From Paenibacillus artemisiicola (lineage in GTDB: Bacteria > Bacillota > Bacilli > Paenibacillales > Paenibacillaceae), in assembly GCF_017652985.1 (NCBI RefSeq), contig NZ_JAGGDJ010000004.1, positions 186,001-250,000 on the forward strand: 64,000 bases of DNA. The letters run 5' to 3'. The position numbers and the translations under genes are program-made. The notes beneath the pieces were generated by a model. The model did no database searches. It was not told the origin of the DNA and worked only from the letters and a program-made list of their open reading frames with translations. Shown one piece after another: positions 46,690 to 55,940 of the stretch (positions are counted from its first letter, which is position 1; each line of letters begins with the position of its first letter).

Positions 46690-46718
46690 GTTATAAAACT
46701 AATCAGTCATAATGTCAA
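46690..46718 (-). promoter_or_regulatory. Promoter of the locus 2 sugar-import operon
   Basis: On the minus strand TTGACA (46718-46713), 17-bp spacer, TATAAC (46695-46690). Confidence 0.75.
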
Positions 46719-46811
46719 CATATTTTTAAGAGTTATTGAAGGGTTTTCATAAAAAATATCGATTTCCTTGCGGCTTTTAATGACTTTCTAATGAATAGAG
46801 GCACCAATACG

Positions 46812-46846
46812 TAAAAAACCGTCGAAATCTTCCTTCGACGGTTTTA
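46812..46846 (-). terminator. Terminator between the second DeoR gene and the importer
   Basis: AAAACCGTCGAA and TTCGACGGTTTT pair (12 bp) around 7 bases; the minus strand continues in TTTTTTA. It ends transcripts coming from the DeoR gene at 47270. Confidence 0.8.
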
Positions 46847-47269
46847 AATCTTATTTCTATTTTGCATCTCTCGCGATATACACTAGAAACACGCTCGGAC
46901 AATAACGCGAGGGACAAGGCTGCCGACGGATCCCTCTAATCAACCGAAAACACTTTTCCAATCCGCATCGCATGCGGAAGCGCCTCTACTTTATCAAGAT
47001 TCTTCATAGAAAACGACTTCTATCATCCAAAAAACGCTTCCGATCACAAAGGCGTCATATCGTTATCGGAGGCGGTCGCCAAGGCTGTATGGTTGACAAG
47101 CCATATGGCTGAGAGCGCCCCTTGGAAGGAATCCGTAATGTTGCTTCTTGCCGCCTTCGCGAACATCGTTACTTTCTTGAGTGATGTCTGCGACGCATGT
47201 TTCTCTAGGTATAGATATTTGCAATCGTATTTTTCTAGGGCTGTAGTTCTGCTTGTTCCTGGTTCCGTT

Positions 47270-48049
47270 TTAGATAGGACATACGATAATTTGAACGCCA
47301 TGCTGCTCGATTTCATTAAGAACCGCGGGATCGGTAAGTTCACTAGTAATGAGAATATCCACCTCTTGAAAGACGGCATACGATACGAATGCGTTCTTAA
47401 GAAACTTGCTGTGATCGGCAACGACAATGACTTTTTGTGCTGCCGAGACCATGGCCCGCTTCACTTGCGCTTCGTAGAGATCAGAGCTCGTAAAGCCTTT
47501 ACGCAGCGAAATTCCCGATGTGCCGAGGATCGCGTAATGGGCGTCGTACTTCTTGAGTTCTTCCTCGGCTTGCGGTCCGACCAAACACATGGACTTTCGG
47601 ATTAGCTTCCCTCCGATTAAAAAAATGCTGCACTCCTCGTTCGCGCTACATTCTTCCGCAATGTTGATGCCATTCGTTACAATGGTTAGATCGGAGACCT
47701 GCTTAAGATGACGGGCTACGCACCACGTGGTGGAACCCGAGTCCAAAATGACGCTCGAATTATCTTTCACGAGACCCGCAGTCGCTTTCCCAATCGCGTC
47801 CTTCTCTTCATAATACTGAAAATTCCGCAGATGCAAGGGCGGCACTATCGACATCGTCTGCTGTAGTTCCTCCGTCAATACAGCGCCACCATAATTTTTT
47901 TCCACTATACCTTCTTGTTCCAGTTGGAAGAGGTCTCGGCGGATCGTTTCATCTGACACATTAAAGTGTTTGGCAAGATCGACTACCTTCACGCTCCGCT
48001 CTACCATCAACATCTCTTTGATTACATTTCTGCGTTGTGACGCTATCAT
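47270..48049 (-). CDS. DeoR-family transcriptional regulator, copy 2
   Basis: 259 residues with the same architecture as the copy at 38769: HTH (VKVVDLAKHFNVSDETIRRD, LEQEGIVEKNYGGAVL) and sensor (LDSGSTTWCVARHLK, VTNGINIAEEC, LIGGKLIRKSMCLVGP). Strong likeness throughout suggests gene duplication with specialisation. GAGGGGGAT precedes the ATG. Confidence 0.92.
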   Translation of the reverse strand: MIASQRRNVIKEMLMVERSVKVVDLAKHFNVSDETIRRDLFQLEQEGIVEKNYGGAVLTEELQQTMSIVPPLHLRNFQYYEEKDAIGKATAGLVKDNSSVILDSGSTTWCVARHLKQVSDLTIVTNGINIAEECSANEECSIFLIGGKLIRKSMCLVGPQAEEELKKYDAHYAILGTSGISLRKGFTSSDLYEAQVKRAMVSAAQKVIVVADHSKFLKNAFVSYAVFQEVDILITSELTDPAVLNEIEQHGVQIIVCPI

Positions 48050-48212
48050 GGCCTATCCCCCTCGACAAGAATGAGCTCTCTGGAATACATTCGGAGTCAC
48101 GAGCAATGATTACGCGCTGCTCCCATTCCAACAAGTCCGAACGCCCACTCACGAAAGAATGTGGTTTTTTGTGTGTATTTCCTTATTATATGGATCAAAA
48201 AGCACAGAAGTC

Positions 48213-48265
48213 AACGAAAGGCAGTCTTAAGACTTGGAAAATAAAGTCGTAGACTGCCTCTCGTT
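48213..48265 (-). terminator. Long structured hairpin downstream of the dioxygenase-like gene
   Basis: AACGAAAGGCAGTCT and AGACTGCCTCTCGTT pair with one mismatch in 15 bp, with a second small stem (GACTT/AAGTC) inside. No long T-run on the minus strand. It may be a terminator or a processing site for the transcript of the 48325 gene. Confidence 0.4.
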
Positions 48266-48324
48266 ATTGAACTTCGATAACAAAAACGGATGATGGATCA
48301 CCTTTTGAAAAATCTACTGACCCC

Positions 48325-49080
48325 TCACGCTAGCGTCGACCGAAGACCCGGCCAATGGCGCCACATGTCTAAGAGTGGTGCTTGCCAATCGGTATGACGG
48401 TCTTTATGGTCAACCCGAAAATAAGTAGAATAGCGGATTCGCTCCGATAGGTTAATACCACCTGCATGAACCAACTGGTAGTGCGTAATGATCAAATCTC
48501 CTGGCTCACCTGTGATCTGCACCGGCTTCGATAACGGAACACTAGCCGAACGATGCATCGTTCGAAACCCTTCATCCCGGAATAATACTTCAGCGCCATG
48601 TTCCCTAAAGTAAAGCTCATACGCCTTGTGGGTACCTGGATACACCGTAAAATTCCCATGGTCCGGCTCACTTTGATCACTCAGGATGACGCCGACTAGT
48701 GCCGTAAAATTTTGTGCAATGCTGTCTTTTACGTGAAGGACACCATCCAGATGTGCCCCGAGATCATCCGGCGGATTATCTATGTAATCCGGGAATCGCA
48801 GTGCGAGTTGCCCCATGCCGATCGGATGGTAGGCATCTTCTCCAACCAGCGAATCGATGATCGTTTTGACCGGTGTGCGGTTAAACAAGTCTGTTACGAG
48901 CGGCTTTCTTTCCAACTCCCTACAATAATTCGCGCCGTGATGGCCCTCCGGAATGCCTTTGCCAATGGAATGATTAATTGCCTTCATTGTTTCTCGAATC
49001 ATAATTTTCGGAACAACGCCCGGGACTTTCACATAGCCTTGATCAATTAAGTGCCGCTTCTGCCGATAGGTTAACTCCAT
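48325..49080 (-). CDS. Phytanoyl-CoA-dioxygenase-like Fe(II)/2-oxoglutarate oxygenase
   Basis: 251 residues with a PhyH-type double-stranded beta-helix. Iron ligands are expected to be GAHLDG (His and Asp) and the distal His in YQLVHAGG, with the following Arg in ERIRYSTYF to hold 2-oxoglutarate; all three are visible. Bacterial members hydroxylate varied small molecules, sometimes in secondary metabolism or in unusual sugar use; the substrate is unknown. GGGAGG precedes the ATG. It stands upstream of the second DeoR gene in the same direction. Confidence 0.85.
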   Translation of the reverse strand: MELTYRQKRHLIDQGYVKVPGVVPKIMIRETMKAINHSIGKGIPEGHHGANYCRELERKPLVTDLFNRTPVKTIIDSLVGEDAYHPIGMGQLALRFPDYIDNPPDDLGAHLDGVLHVKDSIAQNFTALVGVILSDQSEPDHGNFTVYPGTHKAYELYFREHGAEVLFRDEGFRTMHRSASVPLSKPVQITGEPGDLIITHYQLVHAGGINLSERIRYSTYFRVDHKDRHTDWQAPLLDMWRHWPGLRSTLA

Positions 49081-49166
49081 CCTCTATTCCTCCCTCAGTT
49101 ATCTTCAATTGCGGTCATTGCCGGAAACGAGTGATGTAACTCGGTAAGCCTACATGTTGATCATTA

Positions 49167-49860
49167 TCAGGTATATTCCTTCCGGCTAAAGGCCATGCCC
49201 TCATCGCGGAATTGCTGCGGAGTCAATCCGTAATATAAGCGAGCTCATATGCGTTTTTCGCTTTGCTTGATCCAAATTTCCAGAGACGAATATTAGCTCT
49301 TTGTCGCTACCTAGCCGCTCACGCATCGTTGAGAGCGCCTCCTGGTATAACTCCCCGATGCGCGCCATTGCGCCACAATGACCGATACGCCTACTTTCAA
49401 GTACAGCTTGGCGCTCTCCTGGATTTGTATCGCGAACTGTTCCACCCGTTTCATTTGGAACTCGTTTCCATACCCCATTGTACCATCATCTAACCGGTTC
49501 TTCGGCTTCAAGCCCAGTACGAGATGTTCATGCACATCCTTACATGCCCATATGTCAAAGTCATGCTCGCCGAGCTCTTCGGCAATGTTGATAATGGCAT
49601 ACTCCATCAGCGACATGCTTTGAAAGTCGCGTCCCGTGAAATCCTCCTCCACTCTCACTAGCATTAACGAGAACGCATCGCCTTCACGAAAGGAAAGGTT
49701 GTACAGTTCCAGCTTCGCCTTCAGAGCCTCGGCGGAATAGTGCTTGCCTTGAAGCAACTCACCCAGCAGATTGCTTTTCAGCTGAGGAAGATCTCTCGGT
49801 ACCGACTGATTCAAAATCGTACTGAGGGAGTTGAAAGAAGGCAGCCGATCACTAGTGCGC
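49167..49860 (-). pseudogene. Decayed YesN/AraC-type regulator
   Basis: The first part (49814 down to about 49345) reads like the middle of a YesN-type regulator (ELLQGKHYSAEALKAKLELY, MSLMEYAIINIAEELGEHDF). After a frame change the tail reads IGELYQEALSTMRERLGSDK and, after another, GLTPQQFRDEGM, the end of an AraC-type DNA-binding domain. The receiver domain and most of the HTH are gone, so it is non-functional. Marks a former regulated locus between loci 2 and 3. Confidence 0.75.
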
Positions 49861-50534
49861 GACCAAATGCACTTACCCCGTTGGCGCGAGCTGCCCGACT
49901 ATCTAGGGACGCCGTACACCTTCATCTGGAACCCCGGCCGACGACATAACGGGCGCTCTACGATGTCATGAAGGACCCTCCATCTTAATCGACGGGCTCG
50001 ACGGGGAGAAATGTGAGACACAATTGTGGCTGCCAGTTCGGCAAGCGGAAGATGGACTGATAGCAAACATAAAAGACGGGGATTTATCCCTCGTCTCAGG
50101 TTGTATAGAAACCCACGTTTTTCAAAACGTACTATTTCAAAAATGGTAGATTGTGATTGAACGATTTTTGGCTTCAATAGACTTACCCTTAACGAGAGTT
50201 CTTCCGAGTAAGCATTGAAATCTTTGCTCACTTAAGACGACTTTCTACCCGATAAGCGGGTTGAAAGTCGTCTTTTGTTCAATCGCTTTTTCAAAACTGA
50301 AAGTTCATAAGTTCTTCAGTCCATGCATGCAATATTACAATCAGGGCAGAAGTGACCTTGCCGCCCCGCAAGCGTCCAGGCGAGCACCATTTGGGCGAGG
50401 CTCTGCCTACGTGCAGCTGTCACTTTCTTATGATCCGAGCGAAACGACGGGCAACTTAAGCCAACCGGCCTCGCAGTGTTGTAGCGCATGCCACTATAAC
50501 GTCCTGGCGCGGGCAACAGGTCATGGCTTGCCTC
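49861..50534. other. Gene-poor stretch with a plus-strand frameshifted remnant
   Basis: On the plus strand two adjacent frames read NPGRRHNG and ALYDVMKDPP (about 49942-49986), then SILIDGLDGEKCETQLWLPV and QAEDGLIANIKDGDLSLVSG to a stop at about 50149, followed by a plus-oriented terminator at 50234. It looks like the remains of one small plus-strand gene; the LWLPV segment vaguely resembles GyrI-like effector-binding domains. Nothing else is recognised up to the ThuA gene. Confidence 0.35.
50234..50276 (+). terminator. Terminator in the decayed junction
   Basis: AAGACGACTTTC and GAAAGTCGTCTT form 12-bp arms with an inner CCCG/CGGG stem; the T-run is on the plus strand only. Confidence 0.7.
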
Positions 50535-51173
50535 CTAACCTAGCCGATTGGCACACCAGAGCATGCCCCTTCGTAAAATTTCTTGGAAATTCCGATCCTT
50601 GTACGCAAAATCGTCATGACCGGACTGGTAGCAGAACACCCGGCTGTTCTTATACTGCCTCGTCCAGGCAATCGCCTTCATGCTGTTCGGATGGTCGGCC
50701 GTAATGAGAATTTCATTGTCCGGATTGGGCTCGGCCATCGTGTACGTCTCATCGATCATGGCGAAATTTCGCAGTCCGCGTGTAATCGGATGATCAACTG
50801 CAGTCAGGTCGTAGCGCACCGTCTGCTCCCAGTAATATTTGAAGCTGCGGTCGCCGACTCCGGCCACCTTCGTCCACAACTCCCAATTGCGGTAATTCAA
50901 GATGGCATGGTGCAGGAGCAGAATACCTTGGCTGCTGCTGCCCAGCTTTTGTTCCAGATAAATTCGTCTGGCGTCGTCCTCAGCGGGAGTTGGATCGCTC
51001 AAATTATAATAGACGACCACGTCATACTTGTCATTGTCCTCATCCTTGCAGAAGATATCGAGGGACTGGACATAAACCTCAAATTCGTCGAACTGCCAGA
51101 ACAGACGATGAAAATGAATCATGTCGACCGGATGCCATTCCGTAATAACGGCCGCTTTCAGCTTGCTGCTCAT
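50535..51173 (-). CDS. ThuA-like (trehalose-utilisation-family) protein
   Basis: 212 residues with a class I glutamine-amidotransferase-like fold: GILLLHHAILNYRNWE and DHPITRGL with the ending SGHDDFAYKDRNFQEILRRG (the ThuA pattern LGHD-x-x-x-Y-x-N-x-F-x-x-L-x-x-G). ThuA proteins are linked to oxidation products (3-keto forms) of disaccharides in rhizobia. AGGTGAAG precedes the ATG at 51173. It follows the TIM-barrel gene by 68 bases, so the two probably act on the same sugar. Confidence 0.85.
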   Translation of the reverse strand: MSSKLKAAVITEWHPVDMIHFHRLFWQFDEFEVYVQSLDIFCKDEDNDKYDVVVYYNLSDPTPAEDDARRIYLEQKLGSSSQGILLLHHAILNYRNWELWTKVAGVGDRSFKYYWEQTVRYDLTAVDHPITRGLRNFAMIDETYTMAEPNPDNEILITADHPNSMKAIAWTRQYKNSRVFCYQSGHDDFAYKDRNFQEILRRGMLWCANRLG

Positions 51174-51241
51174 ATCGCTTCACCTGTTTCGTCTAAAGTA
51201 AGGGTAGGCTTGATGCCCGCTATGCTGCCTTCGCCAAGAAT

Positions 51242-52066
51242 CTACGAGCGGTAGTGCTCATCGCGCAGCTGCTGCATGTACTGGAGCGTAATGGCGGTCT
51301 CGTACTTATAATCGATCTGCTCGGCGCCAGTCGAGCTCATCCATGGGGAGGCTACCGACACCGTACTCGCATAGCCGATCTCATGCAGCAGGTGGAACAA
51401 TTGATGGTAGAGCGCCGTACGTGGTTCAATGTTTGGCTGCGAGAAGCCATTGCCTTCGCCTGCCATATGCACGTGCAAGCAGTAGCTCGGATCCTTTCGT
51501 ATTACATCAAGCGGCTCATTCAGCTTAATAAAGTAGTTTAGGTCAGCCATAACTCGGATTGACCGCCGGCCGGTTGCCTTGGCGAATTCGAGCCCTTCGC
51601 TGTAGCTGGGAAACAGTGTCTTCAGATCGGCATTGGGCTCTAGAGCGACGAGCATCTCGTATTTCTCGGCCTGATCGGCGATGATGTTGCAGAAGCTGAT
51701 CGCATCGTCGATCGCCTTAGCTCTGCCGTAGCCTTCGGGCGATTGGAAGAAGCCGCCCCATACGCCGACCACCTTAACGCCGGCCTCGCTCATCCGGCGG
51801 AAGGACCGCTCCGCCCAAAAAACATTTTGCTCCCGGTCGAAGGATGGACCGGACGCTACTGTGCCGAGGCCCCCGATATAGTGGCTTGCCACCGGAGTCG
51901 GGACGCCCGTCGCCCGGTACATATCGCGATTCTTGTTCCAATTGACTTCGCTTTCCATCGGCACCATATGGATTCCGTTCGGAATTTCGTAATAGTCCCA
52001 GCCTTGCGCGATTTGATCGAGGGGAATGGCGTCGGTAACCAGGCCAAGCTGAATTGTTTTTTCCAT
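51242..52066 (-). CDS. Sugar phosphate isomerase/epimerase-like TIM-barrel protein
   Basis: About 274 residues of the AP-endonuclease-2/xylose-isomerase-like fold. Acidic and His residues that usually form the metal site are seen in VALEPNADL (Glu), IRVMADLNYF (Asp) and CLHVHMAGEG (His), but the final Glu is not obvious. ATG at 52066 is chosen; AAGGAG is 13 bases upstream, a long spacing, and in-frame extensions would add unrelated sequence. In such loci these enzymes epimerise or isomerise keto-sugars or inositols. Confidence 0.85.
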   Translation of the reverse strand: MEKTIQLGLVTDAIPLDQIAQGWDYYEIPNGIHMVPMESEVNWNKNRDMYRATGVPTPVASHYIGGLGTVASGPSFDREQNVFWAERSFRRMSEAGVKVVGVWGGFFQSPEGYGRAKAIDDAISFCNIIADQAEKYEMLVALEPNADLKTLFPSYSEGLEFAKATGRRSIRVMADLNYFIKLNEPLDVIRKDPSYCLHVHMAGEGNGFSQPNIEPRTALYHQLFHLLHEIGYASTVSVASPWMSSTGAEQIDYKYETAITLQYMQQLRDEHYRS

Positions 52067-52121
52067 TTGAATGTTGTCTCCTTTTGGGTTGATGGTAGTG
52101 GACCTTGCGTTTTCCCAGCCG

Positions 52122-53714
52122 CTATTCTCCGCCTTTTTTCTTGACGATCGGGTTCTGCGCCATATAAGCGTTGATATCCTGCTCCGTCTGGGCGGCAAGC
52201 GGCTTGTACGTGCCGTCGATAAACTTCTTTAATTCGTCCTCGCTGATATCCCCGTTGACATAACGGGTCTCCAGCGTAGTCAACGTTGCCGTCTGGTCCG
52301 GAATCGATGCCTTGAAAGTCGAGAGTTGCTTGATGAACGGTACGTAGTATTCGGTGACGTCCTTCCGTGCCTCCAGTGCCTCTTTGTTAAACTTGTCCCG
52401 CTCCTCCTGCGTGTCGCCGCCAACGATGGCCTCTCTTCCGCGGTATGCCTCGGCGAACGCCAGTGAGCTGCTGGTGATCGTCGTCAACTGCTGAATCTGC
52501 TCCGGCGTGCGGTCGACGGTGCCATTCTCCGCGTCATAGCTGTTGTAATTCGTGTCCTGCAGGCCAAGCTGGAATAGCTCAAATCCCTCTTGCGAATTCG
52601 CCCAATCCAGGAACTTCAGGGCGGCATCGATATTTTTGGAACTGGCCGGAATTTGGAACGCGCCCCAGTTGGACGGCGGCATGTTGTAGATCGCCTCGCC
52701 GCTCGCCAAATTTTTCAGCGGAATATGATACGTATAGTCCGCCGGATTCAAGTTGTACTTCTTCAGGAAGACGCCGACGTTACGGTCGGAAATGCCGATG
52801 ATCCCGGCCTTGCCCGAGGCGAAACGCTCCTCATACTCGGTACCCTTGTACGTGATGAAGTCACGATCGATAATGCCTTCCTTATACATGTCGCGAAGCT
52901 TCGTCAGGTAAGGCAGGAAGTCTGGCGATGTTGCGTTTGTATGGAACTTACTGTCGCTCGCCGGCAGCCCCGGATTCAGGCTGAAATTATACGCGGTCGA
53001 GAAGAAGTCTGACGTTAGGGTGAAAATATTGCTCTCGTCGGCATTGCCGCCGGTTGTAAAGCCGACCGTATCTTTCTGGCCGTTACCGTCGGGATCATCG
53101 TTCGTGAACGCCCTGGCGACATTCATAAAATCGTCGACGGTGGCCGGCGCTTGCAAATGCAGCTTGTCGAGCCACTTCTGGTTGATCAGATAGCCCCAGC
53201 GGTCATAAGAGTTGGGTCTCGGCACGCCGTGAATTTTACCGTCCGTCAGCGCCGTCGAATCACCCCATTGGGCCTTCGAGATATTGGCGGTCAAATTCGG
53301 GTAACTTGCAATCTTGTCATCAAGCGTCGCAAGCAGCCCCTGTTGGGACCACTTCTCGAAGTCGACGTCCGTGCCGCCCCAGAAGATGTCGGGCAGATCA
53401 CCTGATGCCATAATGACGCGCAGCCGGTCGAAGTAGCTGTTCTGCGGCGGCGCTTCGATATCGAGCTTGACGTGAGCCAGCTTCTCCGCCTGCTGAATGA
53501 CCGGATTGTTCTTCAGGTTAATTTCCGGATTTAGGTTGAGCACCAGCTTTAGCGTCGGCACCGGCTCTTCGGTCGCCGATCCGGCAGCCGCGTTATTCGG
53601 CGGATCCGCCGCATTGCCGCCCCCAGAGCAAGCGGCCAGCAGACCCACCAGGGAGACGATGCCAAGACTTGCGGCCGCGCCCCCGCGTCCTCTCTTTCCC
53701 GCAAATGCCTTCAT
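52122..53714 (-). CDS. LipO/YtcQ-type sugar-binding lipoprotein
   Basis: 530 residues. Lipobox LLAAC (Cys32) after a twin-Arg-rich start, Gly/Asn/Ala-rich linker, then the large-type SBP_bac_1 fold (LKLVLNLNPEINLKNNPVIQ, ASGDLPDIFWGG). Ribosome site AAAGGAGG. Proteins of this size and type belong to LplAB/YteP-YtcP-type importers of oligosaccharides such as pectin fragments. 98 bases after the YtcP-like permease gene. Confidence 0.93.
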   Translation of the reverse strand: MKAFAGKRGRGGAAASLGIVSLVGLLAACSGGGNAADPPNNAAAGSATEEPVPTLKLVLNLNPEINLKNNPVIQQAEKLAHVKLDIEAPPQNSYFDRLRVIMASGDLPDIFWGGTDVDFEKWSQQGLLATLDDKIASYPNLTANISKAQWGDSTALTDGKIHGVPRPNSYDRWGYLINQKWLDKLHLQAPATVDDFMNVARAFTNDDPDGNGQKDTVGFTTGGNADESNIFTLTSDFFSTAYNFSLNPGLPASDSKFHTNATSPDFLPYLTKLRDMYKEGIIDRDFITYKGTEYEERFASGKAGIIGISDRNVGVFLKKYNLNPADYTYHIPLKNLASGEAIYNMPPSNWGAFQIPASSKNIDAALKFLDWANSQEGFELFQLGLQDTNYNSYDAENGTVDRTPEQIQQLTTITSSSLAFAEAYRGREAIVGGDTQEERDKFNKEALEARKDVTEYYVPFIKQLSTFKASIPDQTATLTTLETRYVNGDISEDELKKFIDGTYKPLAAQTEQDINAYMAQNPIVKKKGGE

Positions 53715-53812
53715 ACAAAACCTCCTTTTGTCATATTGCAATGCTATATTGTTATCACCCGGACCCGTATCGATGAAGGCCCGTGTGCGACAACCGTTCA
53801 TCGCGTTTTTCG

Positions 53813-54712
53813 TCAGCCCTTGACCGAGCCGAGCAGCATCCCCTTCACGAAGAAGCGCTGCAGGAACGGGTAGACGACGAGTATCGGCAAGGTGGTGACA
53901 ACGATGGTGGCCATCTTGAGCGTGAAAGGCTGCGACCGCGCCTCCGACATCATCATCTGCAGCTGCGCGCTCGATCCGAGCATGCCCATATTGTTCTCCA
54001 CGACCAGCTCCCGCAGGACGACCTGAAGCGGCCAGAGCGCCCGATCGGAGATATACAGGGTAGCGGCAAAATAGCTGTTCCAGTAGCCGACCGCGGAGAA
54101 GATCGCGAAGGTGGCGAGCGCCGGGAGCGACAGCGGCAGAATGACTCGAAACAGTACATGAAGCTCGTTCGCCCCGTCGATGATCGCCGCCTCCTCGAGC
54201 GCCGCCGGAACGGTCGTCCGGATGAACGTCATCATGAGCAGCAAGTTAAATACACTGATGCAGCCCGGCAGGATGAGCGCCCATACGCTGTCGTAGATAC
54301 CGAGCCACTTGACCAGCAGATAATTCGGTACAAGCCCGCCGTTGAAGAACATCGTGAAGACGACAAAGGACAGAATGACGTTGCGCCCTTTCAGGCCGGG
54401 CTTCGTCAGCGGGTAGGCTGACAGCAGCAGAAGCAGCAGCGTCAGCAGCGTGCCGACGACCGTAATCAGAACGGTGATTTTATAGCCGGAGTAGAACAGG
54501 TCGAAATGAAACAGCTGGCGGTATGCCGCAAAATCGAGCCGGCGGGGAATGAGCCGGAACGGATTGGCCAGATAATCCGAATAGTTCATGATCGAATACG
54601 ACAGCACATAGAGCATCGGCAGTACGCATGAGAGCGAAAATAACGCAATAACCGTGTAACTGATGCCTCCGACCAGCCAGTCATCGAATTGCCTTTTTCC
54701 CATGAGGGTCAC
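53813..54712 (-). CDS. YtcP/LplC-type sugar ABC permease
   Basis: 299 residues, six helices; EAA-loop ALEEAAIIDGANELHVLFRV; ends in RFFVKGMLLGSVKG, the family pattern KYFVKGVMIGSVKG. Nine bases after the LplB-like gene. Confidence 0.93.
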   Translation of the reverse strand: MTLMGKRQFDDWLVGGISYTVIALFSLSCVLPMLYVLSYSIMNYSDYLANPFRLIPRRLDFAAYRQLFHFDLFYSGYKITVLITVVGTLLTLLLLLLSAYPLTKPGLKGRNVILSFVVFTMFFNGGLVPNYLLVKWLGIYDSVWALILPGCISVFNLLLMMTFIRTTVPAALEEAAIIDGANELHVLFRVILPLSLPALATFAIFSAVGYWNSYFAATLYISDRALWPLQVVLRELVVENNMGMLGSSAQLQMMMSEARSQPFTLKMATIVVTTLPILVVYPFLQRFFVKGMLLGSVKG

Positions 54713-54721
54713 CTCCCGCTG

Positions 54722-55669
54722 TTACCATATGCCTTCCTCCCCGAACTTGCGGGATATCCGGTGCGCCGAGTACAGCAGCACCAGGCCGATGACGGAATTG
54801 AATAGTCCGACGGTCGTCGCGAACGAGAATCGACCAGACAGCAGCCCAAGGCTGTACGTATACGTCTCGAATACCTCCGATACGGTCTTGTTCGCGCCGT
54901 TCTGGAAAATAAACACCTGCTCGAAACCATTGCTCATGATTTGGCCGATCCGCAGAATGAGCAATATGATGATCGTCGAGCGGATCGAGGGCAGCGTAAT
55001 ATGCACAATTCGGTTCAGCCTCCCTGCCCCATCCATGACAGCCGATTCATACAAATCCGGATTAATCGACGCAATGGCCGCCAGATAGATGATCGTGTCC
55101 CAGCCGGAATCCTTCCAGATGCTTGTCAGTACGATGAGCGGGCGGAAGTACGCGGTATCGGTCAGGAACGAAACGGGCTGAATACCCAACCTTTCAAAGA
55201 CGATGTTGATGACGCCCCAGGTCGGGGATAGAAACGTAACGATCAGCCCGCCAACGACGACCCAGGAGACGAAATAAGGCAAATAGATCATCGTCTGGGT
55301 TATCCTTTTAAAGGCAATCCGCCTGATTTCGTTCAGCATAAGAGCCAGCAGAATCGGCACCGGGAACGTGAAGATTAGCCGTAGAAGGCTTAAGCACAGC
55401 GAATTCCAAAATACCCGATAGAAGTCGTGCAGACCGAACATATAGCGGAAGTTATCCCAGCCGACCCATGGACTGCCGGTAATGCCTTTGACAAAATTGA
55501 AATTCTCGAAGGCGATAATAATGCCGTACATGGGTACGTACTGAAACACGATGAAGTAGATGACGCAAGGCAGGAGAAGCAGATATAAATATTTGTGTCG
55601 TATCAGGTACGACAGCGCTGGATGGCGTCCCGCCTCCACGAAGACGGCGGCCGGGCTTGCTTTTGACAT
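54722..55669 (-). CDS. LplB/YteP-type sugar ABC permease
   Basis: 315 residues with the family start YLLLLPCVIYFIVFQYVPMY and GIIIAFENFN, and the EAA-loop DLYESAVMDGAGRLNRIVHI. AGGGGG precedes the ATG. Like the other permeases it lacks a dedicated ATPase gene nearby, so a shared MsmX-type ATPase is expected. Confidence 0.93.
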   Translation of the reverse strand: MSKASPAAVFVEAGRHPALSYLIRHKYLYLLLLPCVIYFIVFQYVPMYGIIIAFENFNFVKGITGSPWVGWDNFRYMFGLHDFYRVFWNSLCLSLLRLIFTFPVPILLALMLNEIRRIAFKRITQTMIYLPYFVSWVVVGGLIVTFLSPTWGVINIVFERLGIQPVSFLTDTAYFRPLIVLTSIWKDSGWDTIIYLAAIASINPDLYESAVMDGAGRLNRIVHITLPSIRSTIIILLILRIGQIMSNGFEQVFIFQNGANKTVSEVFETYTYSLGLLSGRFSFATTVGLFNSVIGLVLLYSAHRISRKFGEEGIW

Positions 55670-55722
55670 GGAATACCCCCTTAATTTCCGGATTCGTACG
55701 TGCTTGCCGTGCTCGTGTACTC

Positions 55723-55751
55723 ATTATCTTCCGGTGGCCTAGGGGTGTAAA
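55723..55751 (-). promoter_or_regulatory. Promoter of the locus 3 import operon
   Basis: On the minus strand TTTACA (55751-55746), 17-bp spacer, GATAAT (55728-55723). Confidence 0.65.
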
Positions 55752-55834
55752 TGAAGAGACGAATTGTCATTTTTCCGGCAGCGGCCGGGGAACTAGGCTC
55801 ATTTTTGAGGACGAAACCACTCTATTGGACAAAA

Positions 55835-55872
55835 AAATAAAGCGCTCACACATTAGTGCAAGCGCTTTATTT
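55835..55872 (-). terminator. Strong terminator after the YesM gene of locus 3
   Basis: AAATAAAGCGCT and AGCGCTTTATTT form a 12-bp stem with an inner CAC/GTG pair; on the minus strand the stem is followed by TTTTTTT. Separates the two-component genes from the importer. Confidence 0.85.
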
Positions 55873-55940
55873 ATCAATGGCTCTCCGCCGCCGGATGACC
55901 CTAATCTGTGCAGTTGATCTGTGCAACATGAAGGAATCAG

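Larger units (their letters stand above)
46585..47269. other. Long gene-poor stretch between locus 2 and the second DeoR gene
   Basis: Contains the importer promoter, cre-like site and the terminator at 46812. The part 46900-47240 has coding-like traces on both strands (for example a 23-residue minus-strand frame MKNLDKVEALPHAMRIGKVF) but no gene I can support; perhaps a decayed gene. Confidence 0.4.
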
